DNA of 64,000 nucleotides, from NCBI GenBank assembly GCA_002292265.1, contig DBBQ01000038.1:1-64000 (forward strand), given 5' to 3'. The notes beneath the pieces are model-generated. The model saw only the letters and a program-made list of their open reading frames with translations, ran no database searches and had not been told where the DNA came from. Below, one piece after another: positions 25,238-33,834 of the stretch. How positions within the stretch are numbered: position 1 is the first letter of the stretch; each line of letters starts with the position of its first letter. The stretch is from Flavobacteriaceae bacterium UBA980. GTDB lineage: Bacteria > Bacteroidota > Bacteroidia > Flavobacteriales > Flavobacteriaceae. A program made the translations under genes and the position numbers.

Positions 25238-25930
25238 ATGACTAAAATTGCTGTTATTATTCCCGCTTTTAATGAGGCGCGTTCTATTGGACAAGTGGTG
25301 GCAGCACTCCCCAAAAAGGTGGATCAAATCATCGTTGCGGATAATGCCTCCATAGATGCTACTGCAAAAGTCGCAAGGGAGCACGGCGCTGTGGTGGTCC
25401 ACGAAAAGAAAAAAGGGTACGGCTATGCCTGCCTGAAAGGAATGGTATTTCTAGAGGACGACCCTCCAGAAATTGTTGTGTTTTTAGACGGGGATTATTC
25501 CGACTATCCGGAAGACTTAGAGACCCTTGTAGATCCGATCCTTAAAGGAGCGGTTGTCTTTAGCTTGGGAGCCCGAGATAAAAAATTAAGAGAACGTGGA
25601 GCACTTACCCCCCAGCAAGTTTTTGGAAACGGCTTGGCGTGTTTCCTGATGCGCTGGCTGTACCAAAGTAGGTTTACCGATTTGGGACCTTTCCGAGCCA
25701 TACGTTGGGAGACCTTGCAGAGTTTAGAAATGCAGGACAAAACCTACGGCTGGACGGTAGAAATGCAATTGAAAATCTTAAGAAGAAAACTGCCCTATAT
25801 CGAAATTCCAGTCCGCTATCGAAAACGGATTGGCGTTTCTAAAGTCTCCGGAACTGTAAAAGGAACCTTAATGGCGGGTTATAAAATAATAACATGGATC
25901 GGTAAATTTTATTTTTCCAAATGGAAATAA
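25238..25930 (+). CDS. Family 2 glycosyltransferase, DPM1-like
   Basis: A 230-residue GT-A transferase of the polyprenyl-phosphate type. It shows VIIPAFNEARSIGQVV, IVADNASIDATAKVA, FLDGDYSDYPEDLE (DxD region) and the GPFRAIRWE...YGWTVEMQLKIL acceptor segment. It has no membrane helices, although the C-terminus is basic. Enzymes of this group make polyprenyl-phospho-sugars for membrane GTs, and two such GTs follow, so a lipid-linked sugar route is a fair inference. It overlaps the next gene by 10 nt. Confidence 0.82.
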   Translation: MTKIAVIIPAFNEARSIGQVVAALPKKVDQIIVADNASIDATAKVAREHGAVVVHEKKKGYGYACLKGMVFLEDDPPEIVVFLDGDYSDYPEDLETLVDPILKGAVVFSLGARDKKLRERGALTPQQVFGNGLACFLMRWLYQSRFTDLGPFRAIRWETLQSLEMQDKTYGWTVEMQLKILRRKLPYIEIPVRYRKRIGVSKVSGTVKGTLMAGYKIITWIGKFYFSKWK

Positions 25931-27423
25931 CAGGAACTCTTGTTTTGCGTTGGCTGGCTCTTGGTGTACTGGGAGTCTATATTTTATGCTTGACGATGAT
26001 CTTTTTGTACAGCCTCACCCAACTCAATATGTTGCGGTTTTATTTACGGCGACTCAAACAGAAAAAGCAGACCCCTCCCTTTCCTAAAAAACTTCCCAAA
26101 GTGACCGTACAACTCCCCCTCTACAACGAGTATTATGTCGTAGAACGTCTGCTGGAGTGTATTACGACTCTCGATTATCCCCGGGAACTTCTTCAAATTC
26201 AGGTGCTGGACGATTCTACGGACGAGTCCTTGGCCTTAAGCCAACGCTTGATCAAAGCCTATCAAAAAAAAGGAGTCCCCATTGAACTTCGTACCCGAAC
26301 CGATCGGACGGGCTTTAAAGCGGGAGCGCTAAAACTCGGGTTAGCTCACGCAACAGGGGAATTTATCGCTATTTTTGATGCTGATTTTTTACCCAATTCC
26401 GACTGGCTACTAAAGACCGTTCCTCACTTTACCGATCCTAAAATAGGTGTAGTTCAAACTCGCTGGGGACATCTAAACCGAAGTCATTCCATACTTACGG
26501 AAGTACAAGCTTTCGCATTGGATGCCCATTTTCTCTTGGAGCAAGTTGGGAGGAATCAGCAGCAGCATTTTATCAATTTTAACGGTACAGCGGGGATTTG
26601 GCGTAAAAGCTGTATCCTAGATGCAGGAAATTGGGAAGGAGATACCCTTACGGAAGACCTCGATTTGAGCTATCGCGCACAGCTAAAACACTGGAAATTT
26701 ACTTATTTGGAAGAGGTGGTCACCCCAGCCGAACTCCCCATCACCATGAACGCAATTCGCTCCCAACAATTCCGATGGAACAAAGGAGGAGCGGAGAATT
26801 TCAGAAAAATGATTCCTAAGTTAGTTCAAGCCTCTGGACATTCCCCTTGGACTAAAATCAATGCCTTTTTTCACTTGCTCAACAGTACCATGTTTTTGAA
26901 TGTCCTCCTAGTGGCTCTGCTCAGTGTGCCCTTGCTTTTTATCAAAGCAGCCTACCCCGAGTTGAACTGGATTTTTAATCTGAGTGCCTTGTTTATTCTA
27001 AGCACCCTGATTTTTTTCAGTTGTTATTGGTTTATCCACCAGCGTGTTTTTGGTGGCGGGTTTTATTCATTTTTGGAATATATCAAACGTTTTTTGAGCT
27101 TTTACAGCTTGGTCATGGGTTTTTCAATTCACAATTCAATTGCGGTTTTGGAAGGTCATTTAGGTAAAAAAAGTGCCTTTATTCGCACCCCAAAATTCAA
27201 CCAAAATACCAGTCAAACCCAATTAAAAAAATACAAGTACGCTAGGAATACGATTTCAGTGTACTCCTTTATCGAGTCCCTTATGGCACTTTACTTTCTC
27301 TTTGGAATGGGGGCTGCTTTTTTTGTTGCACCCGAAGGAGATTTTGGATTGTTTGTTTTCCATCTCTTTCTGTGCATCGGATTTGGCAGTATTAGTATGC
27401 ACGGTTTAAAAGAAGGCAGATGA
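25921..27423 (+). CDS. Processive family 2 glycosyltransferase, cellulose-synthase-like
   Basis: A 500-residue membrane GT. One N-terminal helix (LALGVLGVYILCLTMIFLYSL), the catalytic domain with VTVQLPLYNEYYVVERLL, QVLDDSTDES, FDADFLP (DxD), TEDLDLSYRA (TED), QQFRWNKGG (QxxRW), then four or five C-terminal helices. The motif set is that of cellulose/hyaluronan/glucosylceramide-synthase-type enzymes. The sugar and acceptor cannot be told. It overlaps both neighbours, suggesting a coupled operon with the DPM1-like and GT87-like genes. Confidence 0.85.
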   Translation: MEITGTLVLRWLALGVLGVYILCLTMIFLYSLTQLNMLRFYLRRLKQKKQTPPFPKKLPKVTVQLPLYNEYYVVERLLECITTLDYPRELLQIQVLDDSTDESLALSQRLIKAYQKKGVPIELRTRTDRTGFKAGALKLGLAHATGEFIAIFDADFLPNSDWLLKTVPHFTDPKIGVVQTRWGHLNRSHSILTEVQAFALDAHFLLEQVGRNQQQHFINFNGTAGIWRKSCILDAGNWEGDTLTEDLDLSYRAQLKHWKFTYLEEVVTPAELPITMNAIRSQQFRWNKGGAENFRKMIPKLVQASGHSPWTKINAFFHLLNSTMFLNVLLVALLSVPLLFIKAAYPELNWIFNLSALFILSTLIFFSCYWFIHQRVFGGGFYSFLEYIKRFLSFYSLVMGFSIHNSIAVLEGHLGKKSAFIRTPKFNQNTSQTQLKKYKYARNTISVYSFIESLMALYFLFGMGAAFFVAPEGDFGLFVFHLFLCIGFGSISMHGLKEGR

Positions 27424-28763
27424 AATTTTTTTCTAAATCTATTTTACCTTGTATCCTCCCCTTTTTGCTTTTTTTAGGTTTTTATTTTCTCAGTCACGGG
27501 CTAGAACGAACAGATACCCTTCCCCTACTGACTACCTATACGGCTTTGTTTCTTCTCTTGTGGTTTTGGATTCGCAAGTACAGCAGCTTGGGGACTGTTC
27601 TTGTCATTGGTTTGGTCTGTCGTTTGCTTTTTTGGAATCACATTCCAGCGCTCTCACAAGACTTTTATCGGTTTTTATGGGATGGAAGTATTCAGCTTTT
27701 GGGAATCAATCCCTATCGTTTTACTCCAAACGGTTTGATCGATTTGGTTGACTTTCCCAATGCACAGTTGCTCTACGAAAAAATGGGGAGCCTAAGCAAT
27801 GAACACTATTCGAATTACCCACCCCTGAGTCAGTATTTATATCGAGCCATGGGGTATGCAAATCACGGAGACCTCTACGGTCCCATCTCGGTGCTAAGAG
27901 GGTTTTATCTCTTGGGGGAAATCTTTCTTTTTTTTGGTGCCAAAACCCTTTTGGAACGTTTGGAACTTCCTTCTTCCTACCTCGCTTGGTATTTTTTAAA
28001 TCCACTGGTTATTGTGGAAGGTTTTGGCAACCTCCACGGCGAAAGTCTAATGTTCGCCATTACCCTGTTTTCTTGGCTGTATTGCTTGAAGAAAAAAACT
28101 CTTGTAGGCGGGTTTTTTATGGCCTTGGCGGTAGGGACTAAATTATTGCCCTTACTTTTGATTCCCTTCTTTTTTCGTTATTTGGGACTTCGAAACTTCC
28201 TTAAATTCGGATTGAGCATTCTTGGTTTTTCGGCATTGCTTTGGCTTCCTTTTTGGCAAGGAGAAATGTTAGAAAACTACACCCAAACCATCCAACTTTG
28301 GTTTACGACCTTTGAATTTAACGGGAGTCTGTACAATATTATTCGCGCGATAGGTTATGAAGTGAAGGGATACAACATCATCCGGAAACTAGGGAAAGTC
28401 ACCCCTTTTATTACGATCGGTTTGGTACTGCTTTTTTCACTTTTAAATTCCAACCGCAAACCCCAGCAAATTTTCAAAAGCATGCTCCTGCTGCTCAGTT
28501 GCTATTTCTTTATGACTACTACTGTACATCCTTGGTACATCATCAATCTGATTTTCTTGGGCCTCCTAACAGGCTATGCCTTTCCCATTGTATGGAGCCT
28601 TGTTGTTTTTTGGAGTTACAGTGCCTATGGAGTGAGTATTGTAGAAGAGCAAATGGGTTGGCAACTGAGTGCCTACTTCTTCGTCTACAGTTGCTTTTTT
28701 TACGAACTAATAAAAGGGCGTTTAGGGCATCATCTTCAAAAACCCAATTTCTTTGGAGTTTAG
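27420..28763 (+). CDS. Multi-pass membrane glycosyltransferase (GT87/GT39-like)
   Basis: A 447-residue integral membrane protein with about ten helices. It resembles polyprenyl-phosphate-dependent mannosyltransferases: a periplasmic loop near the first helices with SQDFYRFLWDGSIQLLGINPYRF, YPPLSQYLYRAMG and NPLVIVEGFGNLHGESLMFA. The RFLWDG acidic site matches the catalytic loop position of GT-C enzymes. It begins at the ATGA overlap and would use the lipid-linked sugar made by the DPM1-like gene (inference). Its end overlaps the convergent pseudouridine-synthase gene by 42 nt. Confidence 0.8.
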   Translation: MKFFSKSILPCILPFLLFLGFYFLSHGLERTDTLPLLTTYTALFLLLWFWIRKYSSLGTVLVIGLVCRLLFWNHIPALSQDFYRFLWDGSIQLLGINPYRFTPNGLIDLVDFPNAQLLYEKMGSLSNEHYSNYPPLSQYLYRAMGYANHGDLYGPISVLRGFYLLGEIFLFFGAKTLLERLELPSSYLAWYFLNPLVIVEGFGNLHGESLMFAITLFSWLYCLKKKTLVGGFFMALAVGTKLLPLLLIPFFFRYLGLRNFLKFGLSILGFSALLWLPFWQGEMLENYTQTIQLWFTTFEFNGSLYNIIRAIGYEVKGYNIIRKLGKVTPFITIGLVLLFSLLNSNRKPQQIFKSMLLLLSCYFFMTTTVHPWYIINLIFLGLLTGYAFPIVWSLVVFWSYSAYGVSIVEEQMGWQLSAYFFVYSCFFYELIKGRLGHHLQKPNFFGV

Positions 28764-29477
28764 CTTCCGCCAATTCCCCCGGGGCAATTCTTTTTTGGTC
28801 ATTCCACCATATACCACACGATCCATTTGAACTACTTTAGCACCTACAGCAGCAAAAAGTTTAACTAAAACCGCTGGGCTGATGGAATGGACCTCAACCC
28901 CTACTTCTTTTTTAGACTTCCCCTGAATGTGACTGATTGCAGTGACTTTTTGCATTTTTTCAAAAACGACTTGTCCTGCTTTCATGGTATCCATCATTTC
29001 CTTGGTGACATTTTGATCTAAAACAACTTGATAGATCATGGGAATTGAAGAAGAGTTGTTCAGTTTTTTTCGCAAAGCTTCGTCATTGGTAAAAAGCAAA
29101 AGCCCCGTCATGGGTCTACCCATATCTCCTACCGGAGGCACTTTAGATTTTACAGCCGTGCGAATCAGTTCCTGCACGGATTTGTTAATCTTTCCTCCTT
29201 GAGAAGTCGCGACAAAACCCTTTGGTTTGTTGAGCAATAGATACACGGGAGGTAATTGCTGCACACGTGCCCCGTCGTATTTGATTTCATCGGTGGGTTG
29301 GACTTGATAGCCCATTTCTGTGACTGTCTTACCATTGACATGAACCAATCCCATTTTGATAAATTCATCTGCTTCTCTTCGGGAACAGATTCCCGCATTG
29401 GATAAAAACTTATTTAGTCGTATGGTCTTGGCCACAGGAGCACTTTCTTGTTTGGAATGTGTTTTTTTTATATCCAT
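28722..29477 (-). CDS. RsuA/RluB-type pseudouridine synthase paralogue with a changed active site
   Basis: A 251-residue protein with an S4 RNA-binding domain (IRLNKFLSNAGICSRREADEFI, about 19-70) and a pseudouridine-synthase core (YLLLNKPKGFVATS, TGLLLFTNDEALRKKL, MIYQVVLD). In the family the catalytic Asp lies in GRLDxxTxGL. Here the aligned segment is VGDMGRPMTGLLL (residues 116-128), with Gly120 where Asp is expected and an Asp two positions earlier. It may be an RNA-binding paralogue without activity or with a shifted base. It is 17 nt after the UbiA-type gene on the same strand. Confidence 0.8.
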   Translation of the reverse strand: MDIKKTHSKQESAPVAKTIRLNKFLSNAGICSRREADEFIKMGLVHVNGKTVTEMGYQVQPTDEIKYDGARVQQLPPVYLLLNKPKGFVATSQGGKINKSVQELIRTAVKSKVPPVGDMGRPMTGLLLFTNDEALRKKLNNSSSIPMIYQVVLDQNVTKEMMDTMKAGQVVFEKMQKVTAISHIQGKSKKEVGVEVHSISPAVLVKLFAAVGAKVVQMDRVVYGGMTKKELPRGNWRKLNSKEIGFLKMMP

Positions 29478-29493
29478 TGAATCGCCTTTTGGC

Positions 29494-30381
29494 TTATGGG
29501 TTTTGATAAATCAAGACAATACTAAGTACGCCGATCAAAATCCAAAATTTAATTAAATTATGGGTCCAAAGGTACGCCTTTTGATCTTGAGCACGCCACA
29601 AGAAAACCAAAACAAAAACCAAAAAGGGAATTCCCGCTTTAAAATAATATTGCATCACTCCTAAGGGCTCTTGGATCAAATAATAGCTTGGAAGAAAACA
29701 AAAAAGCATGACGAGGGTGCTAATCGTTTTGGTAATGGAGACATTAAAAACGATGGGGAGGGTTTTGTAGCGCTGTACCCAATCTCCTTTTAAATTTTCC
29801 AAATCTTTGACAATATCTCGTGCTAGGATTAAAAAAAACAAATACGCTGCGTGATAAAAAACAACCGTTTCAAAATTTTCAAGGTAGAGCGTAATCCCCC
29901 AAAAGGGGAAGATCATCAACAGTGCTGCAAAGAGATTACTCAACCAAAAAAGGCGTTTGATCCAACTGCTATAGAGCCAAATGGAAAACATATAAAACAG
30001 AAAGAACAGTACCGCCCGAAAGGAAACCCCACTGGCAAAAATCAAACACAGTAAGTTTAGCAATAAGTATAGGACCAATTGCAATTGTTGCGAAACCAGA
30101 TGTTCCAGAACATACTTTTTAGGTCTATTGATTTGATCTTTAGCTGCGTCGTAAAAATTATTGATGATATACCCCGCAGCAGAAGTCAAGGCCGAGGCCG
30201 CTACTATACAAAAAAATGGAAGGTCAAAAACCAAATTCCACCAGCCCGTTTCTGGACTCAGTATATAACGCGCCGTAAGGTATTGAGCAATGACTAAAAT
30301 GGCAATGTTATACCCTCGCACCAGGCTGAACAGGCTCAATATTTTTAAAAGCGTACGCTGAAGGGAACGGGAAAAAAGCAT
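29494..30381 (-). CDS. UbiA-family prenyltransferase (geranylgeranylglycerol-phosphate geranylgeranyltransferase type)
   Basis: A 295-residue membrane protein with eight or nine helices. The first Mg2+/pyrophosphate motif is NNFYDAAKDQINRPKK, and the second region is ARDIVKDLENLKGD. Members of this branch are annotated as moving a geranylgeranyl group to a glycerol-phosphate lipid, but they could be other prenyl transferases. It follows mevalonate kinase by 9 nt in an isoprenoid block, which supports a prenyl-diphosphate substrate. Confidence 0.82.
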   Translation of the reverse strand: MLFSRSLQRTLLKILSLFSLVRGYNIAILVIAQYLTARYILSPETGWWNLVFDLPFFCIVAASALTSAAGYIINNFYDAAKDQINRPKKYVLEHLVSQQLQLVLYLLLNLLCLIFASGVSFRAVLFFLFYMFSIWLYSSWIKRLFWLSNLFAALLMIFPFWGITLYLENFETVVFYHAAYLFFLILARDIVKDLENLKGDWVQRYKTLPIVFNVSITKTISTLVMLFCFLPSYYLIQEPLGVMQYYFKAGIPFLVFVLVFLWRAQDQKAYLWTHNLIKFWILIGVLSIVLIYQNP

Positions 30382-30390
30382 AGTTTCATT

Positions 30391-31320
30391 TTAGAAACGA
30401 TAAACCACTTCCATGGGATAGTCTTTTAAAGCTTTTTCTGCTTTTTCGTAATCTTCGGTAAACCCGAGGATAAATCCACCACCTCCCGATCCGCAAAGTT
30501 TGAGGTAGTAGGCATTGGTTTCAATTCCTTTTTGCCAAAGTTGGCGAAAACTGTTGGGTATCATCGGTTCAAAATTTTGAAGCACTAAAGCGGATAAGGA
30601 TTTAATGTTTTTAAAAAGCGACTTAAGATTTCCTTGGAGAAAGTCCTCAATACAGTTGTCCGAATACTTGATGAACTGGTCCCGCATCATCTTACTGAAG
30701 GCTTCTTGCTTCATGTTTTCCATAAAAATGGAGACCATTGGTGCGGTTTCCCCACTAGTGCCGCTGTCGATTAAAAAAACAGCGCCTTTACCAGAACTTT
30801 GTTGAGAGGGAATCCCCGTAGTCTCAATGTGCTCCTTGGAATTGATCAAAATGGGTAAACTCAAATAACTGTTTAGCGGATCGAGTCCAGACGATTTCCC
30901 ATGAAAAAAAGATTCCATCAAACTAAACACCTTTTTGAGGTATTGTAATTTTTCCTTGGTAAGGTTTTCCAAGACGGTTATTTTACGAAGAGCGTATTGG
31001 TCGTAAATTGCAGCCACAAGGGCCCCACTACTACCCACCCCATAACCTTGGGGAATACTACTATCAAAATACATCTTCTGGTCTAAATCTCGATCTAATT
31101 TTTCCCAATCAAAATTGACTAGCTCAGAATCCAGTTTTTTTAAATACGTTGTAAAAGCGCGAAGTTTTAGATGGGAAGCTTCTTTGGCTTGTGTCTGTCC
31201 ATCTGGAATTTTTAATGCCCCGCGATAGAAGTTATAGGGAATAGACAAACCCTTGGAGTCTTTGATGATTCCATACTCTCCAAAGAGTAAAATTTTCGCA
31301 AAAAACAAGGGTCCTTTCAT
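30391..31320 (-). CDS. mvk: Mevalonate kinase (GHMP family)
   Basis: A 309-residue cytosolic kinase making 5-phosphomevalonate. The N-terminal FFAKILLFGEYGII matches the usual KxxLxGEH start, the ATP loop is SIPQGYGVGSSGALVAAIYD, and KLCGSGGGGFILGF is GHMP motif 3. The position 67 nt after mvaD and ahead of a UbiA prenyltransferase fits the mevalonate route. In flavobacteria a close paralogue may serve phosphomevalonate; that enzyme is not seen in this window. Confidence 0.85.
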   Translation of the reverse strand: MKGPLFFAKILLFGEYGIIKDSKGLSIPYNFYRGALKIPDGQTQAKEASHLKLRAFTTYLKKLDSELVNFDWEKLDRDLDQKMYFDSSIPQGYGVGSSGALVAAIYDQYALRKITVLENLTKEKLQYLKKVFSLMESFFHGKSSGLDPLNSYLSLPILINSKEHIETTGIPSQQSSGKGAVFLIDSGTSGETAPMVSIFMENMKQEAFSKMMRDQFIKYSDNCIEDFLQGNLKSLFKNIKSLSALVLQNFEPMIPNSFRQLWQKGIETNAYYLKLCGSGGGGFILGFTEDYEKAEKALKDYPMEVVYRF

Positions 31321-31387
31321 TGAGTTTTAGATCGCATTAAAACCATTTTAAATGTGTTTCAAATAAATACATAAGCATTAAACAAAG

Positions 31388-32458
31388 TTACACTTTTTTG
31401 GCGCCTTCTCCAACTTGGTCTAGAAGGTACTGACCCTTTTGACAAAACACTGCAAGTTCATCTTGGATAAATGCATTTACCTGAATTTTAAAATCTTGAG
31501 GATAGAGAATGTGTACATTCGCACCGGCATCTAGAGTAAAGCAGACGGGAATGCTCGTACTTGCTCTAAACTCCCAAATTTTTTCAATAATGGACAGCGT
31601 CTGCGGCTTCATTAAAATAAAATAAGGATTTGAGGTCATCATCATGGCGTGTAAGGATAACGCCTCCAATTCCACAATCTTAATAAAAGCTTCTAAATCT
31701 CCAGCTTTCATCACGGGTACAAGTGCTTCTAAGTTTGCTGCAGCCTGTAAAAAGCGCTGAGAAGCAAACGGGTGCTGGTGCATTAACTGATGGCCTTGGG
31801 AGCTGGAAACTGCTTTAGTTCCTTTATCCACCAACAGTATGGCATCTTGGTAGGTAGAAAAAACAGGATGCAGATCCGGTCCAAAAGGAATTGCATATAA
31901 ATTCGAGCTACGATCCTGCATTTTATTCACTCCCCACAAGGTCACAGGCCCTTGAATGCTACGTGCAGCACTTCCCGACCCAAGACGAGCCAGAAAAGAA
32001 GCTTTTTGATGAAAGAATTCCGGCTCCAAGTCTGGAACTAGCTTTTGTTCCAAATCCATCAAACACATCGCTAAGGCGGCCATTGCAGAAGCAGAGGAAG
32101 CGATTCCACTACTGTGAGGAAAGGTATTGTGACTTTTTATAGTCAGTTGATATCCTTGAATCCAAGGGATATAAGACCCAATGCGTTTAAATAAAGTTTG
32201 AAGTTTCGGTTTAAAATCAGGTTTGGCAACTCCTTCGAAATAAAAGTTAAAATCGAATGCACCTGGACTCGTAGGTTCAAACACGACTTGAGTTTGGGTC
32301 ACACTAGAAGAGAGTGTAAAACTCAAAGATGGGTTTTTAGGAATTTGAGGCGCTGTTTTTCCCCAGTATTTAATCAATGCAATATTACTCGGTGCCTCCC
32401 AATGAGTAGTCCAGGGAATGGGAGTTGCTTTTTTTGATATAAAATGGTTTTCCTCCAT
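31388..32458 (-). CDS. mvaD: Diphosphomevalonate decarboxylase
   Basis: A 356-residue GHMP-family enzyme that decarboxylates mevalonate diphosphate to isopentenyl diphosphate. Motifs are SNIALIKYWGK, PKNPSLSFTLSSS, FPHSSGIASSASAMAALA (ATP loop), LARLGSGSAARSI and TLDAGANVHILY. The length is normal for this family. It is the first gene of a minus-strand isoprenoid block and is divergent from tspO, with 83 nt between them. Confidence 0.93.
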   Translation of the reverse strand: MEENHFISKKATPIPWTTHWEAPSNIALIKYWGKTAPQIPKNPSLSFTLSSSVTQTQVVFEPTSPGAFDFNFYFEGVAKPDFKPKLQTLFKRIGSYIPWIQGYQLTIKSHNTFPHSSGIASSASAMAALAMCLMDLEQKLVPDLEPEFFHQKASFLARLGSGSAARSIQGPVTLWGVNKMQDRSSNLYAIPFGPDLHPVFSTYQDAILLVDKGTKAVSSSQGHQLMHQHPFASQRFLQAAANLEALVPVMKAGDLEAFIKIVELEALSLHAMMMTSNPYFILMKPQTLSIIEKIWEFRASTSIPVCFTLDAGANVHILYPQDFKIQVNAFIQDELAVFCQKGQYLLDQVGEGAKKV

Positions 32459-32541
32459 ATGGTCTTCAAAGATAAGGCTTCAATTGTAATGTTTTGATGC
32501 TTCCTTCTTAGAAATGATTTTTTTCTAGTAGCTTTAGGGAG

Positions 32542-33027
32542 ATGAAAAAGGGCACTTCTCAACTGATTCTTGCTTCAACACTAGGTGTTTTTCTTTCCCT
32601 AGGGCTGGGTTTGCTGTCTAGTAGGGTGACTCAATCGGCCATACCCACTTGGTATGTGACTTTAGAAAAACCTTTTTTCTCCCCTCCTAATTGGGTTTTT
32701 GCCCCGGTGTGGACCTTGTTGTACACCCTGATGGGAATTGCTGTAGGAAGAGTTTGGTTTTATGGAAGAAGACACCGCTGGGGCAAAACTGCTCTCTCAC
32801 ATTTTATCGCACAATTGCTTTTCAATGGATTGTGGTCTTTGGTCTTTTTTGGATTAAAAAATCCTTTGTTGGGGTTGCTGGTCATTCTGATTCTCTGGGT
32901 TTTAATCCAAAGGACCCTCTTTTGGTTTCGACTTATAGATCGAAAGGCTTCTTTTATGTTGTATCCCTACTTGGCTTGGGTAAGCTTTGCCACATTATTA
33001 AACGGGGCTATTCTTTACTTAAACTAG
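32542..33027 (+). CDS. tspO: TspO/MBR-family tryptophan-rich sensory protein
   Basis: A 161-residue five-helix membrane protein: WYVTLEKPFFSPPNWVFAPVWTLLYTLMGIA is the family signature, and HFIAQLLFNGLWSLVFFGLKNP and the WVSFATLLNGAILYLN end are typical. TspO proteins bind porphyrins and affect tetrapyrrole-linked stress responses; the partner here is not known. Its last 4 nt overlap the convergent GDPD gene. Confidence 0.92.
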   Translation: MKKGTSQLILASTLGVFLSLGLGLLSSRVTQSAIPTWYVTLEKPFFSPPNWVFAPVWTLLYTLMGIAVGRVWFYGRRHRWGKTALSHFIAQLLFNGLWSLVFFGLKNPLLGLLVILILWVLIQRTLFWFRLIDRKASFMLYPYLAWVSFATLLNGAILYLN

Positions 33028-33809
33028 TAGTTCGGTTTAGAGATACGCTCAGGAAAATCCGTAATAATCCCATCTACGCCCATTTGGTTCATCAAATTAA
33101 TATCACCAGGATCGTTTACGGTCCACGGATAAATTTTAAACCCCGCCTTTTGCATTTTAGCAACGTTGTCCGAATTGAGGCTTTTGTAATCTGGATTAAT
33201 CGCTACCGCACCTAGTTCCAGTCCAATAGGAATGGCGTCTAGGGGATCGTCTTCTGTGAGAATTGCAATAGGTACTTCTTGATTTGCTTGACGGAAAATT
33301 TTAAGCTCTTCCCAATTAAAACTGGAAATCAAAATCTTTTCGGGTGACCACTGCTCCCGTTCGAAGTAAATCTGCAACAGCTCATGAGTTTTAAGCGCTG
33401 TTTGACTCCCTTTGAGTTCGATGTTTAAAAATACCTTTCCTTTAATTAAATCTAAGACTTCCTCAAGGGTAGGAATTGTAAATCCATTGAGCACTTCAAT
33501 CCGCTGGATGGAATCCAAATCCAACTCCTCAATATAGCCTGTAGCATTGGTGAGTTTTTCCAAGGTCTTGTCATGAAATACGACCAATTCACCGCTAGCA
33601 CATTGAAACACGTCAATTTCTACACCGTCAACTTCCAACTCAAGGGCTTTGGCTATGGAGGGTAAGGTGTTTTCAGCAAGATGACCTTTCGCGCCTCTGT
33701 GGCCAATTAAAAGTGGGTTTTTTGGGGGAGCACAAGCTGTCATAAGCACGCCAAATAAAATTAATAAATACCCTTTTTGATGTTTCATTTTTTTCTTCCA
33801 TTTAACCAA
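33024..33809 (-). CDS. Glycerophosphodiester phosphodiesterase, lipoprotein
   Basis: A 261-residue TIM-barrel GDPD that hydrolyses glycerophosphodiesters to glycerol-3-phosphate and alcohol. The lipoprotein signal is LLILFGVLMTACAPP (lipobox Cys near residue 26), so it is exported and anchored; ATG at MKHQKGYLL is an alternative start. Catalytic motifs are LLIGHRGAKGHLAENT (His-Arg), EIDVFQCASGELVVFHDKTL (Glu, Asp, His) and NIELKG. The neighbouring GH13 lipoprotein lies 25 nt upstream on the same strand. Confidence 0.9.
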   Translation of the reverse strand: MVKWKKKMKHQKGYLLILFGVLMTACAPPKNPLLIGHRGAKGHLAENTLPSIAKALELEVDGVEIDVFQCASGELVVFHDKTLEKLTNATGYIEELDLDSIQRIEVLNGFTIPTLEEVLDLIKGKVFLNIELKGSQTALKTHELLQIYFEREQWSPEKILISSFNWEELKIFRQANQEVPIAILTEDDPLDAIPIGLELGAVAINPDYKSLNSDNVAKMQKAGFKIYPWTVNDPGDINLMNQMGVDGIITDFPERISKPNY

Positions 33810-33834
33810 TTCGGCAAAAACAATTTTAAAAATT

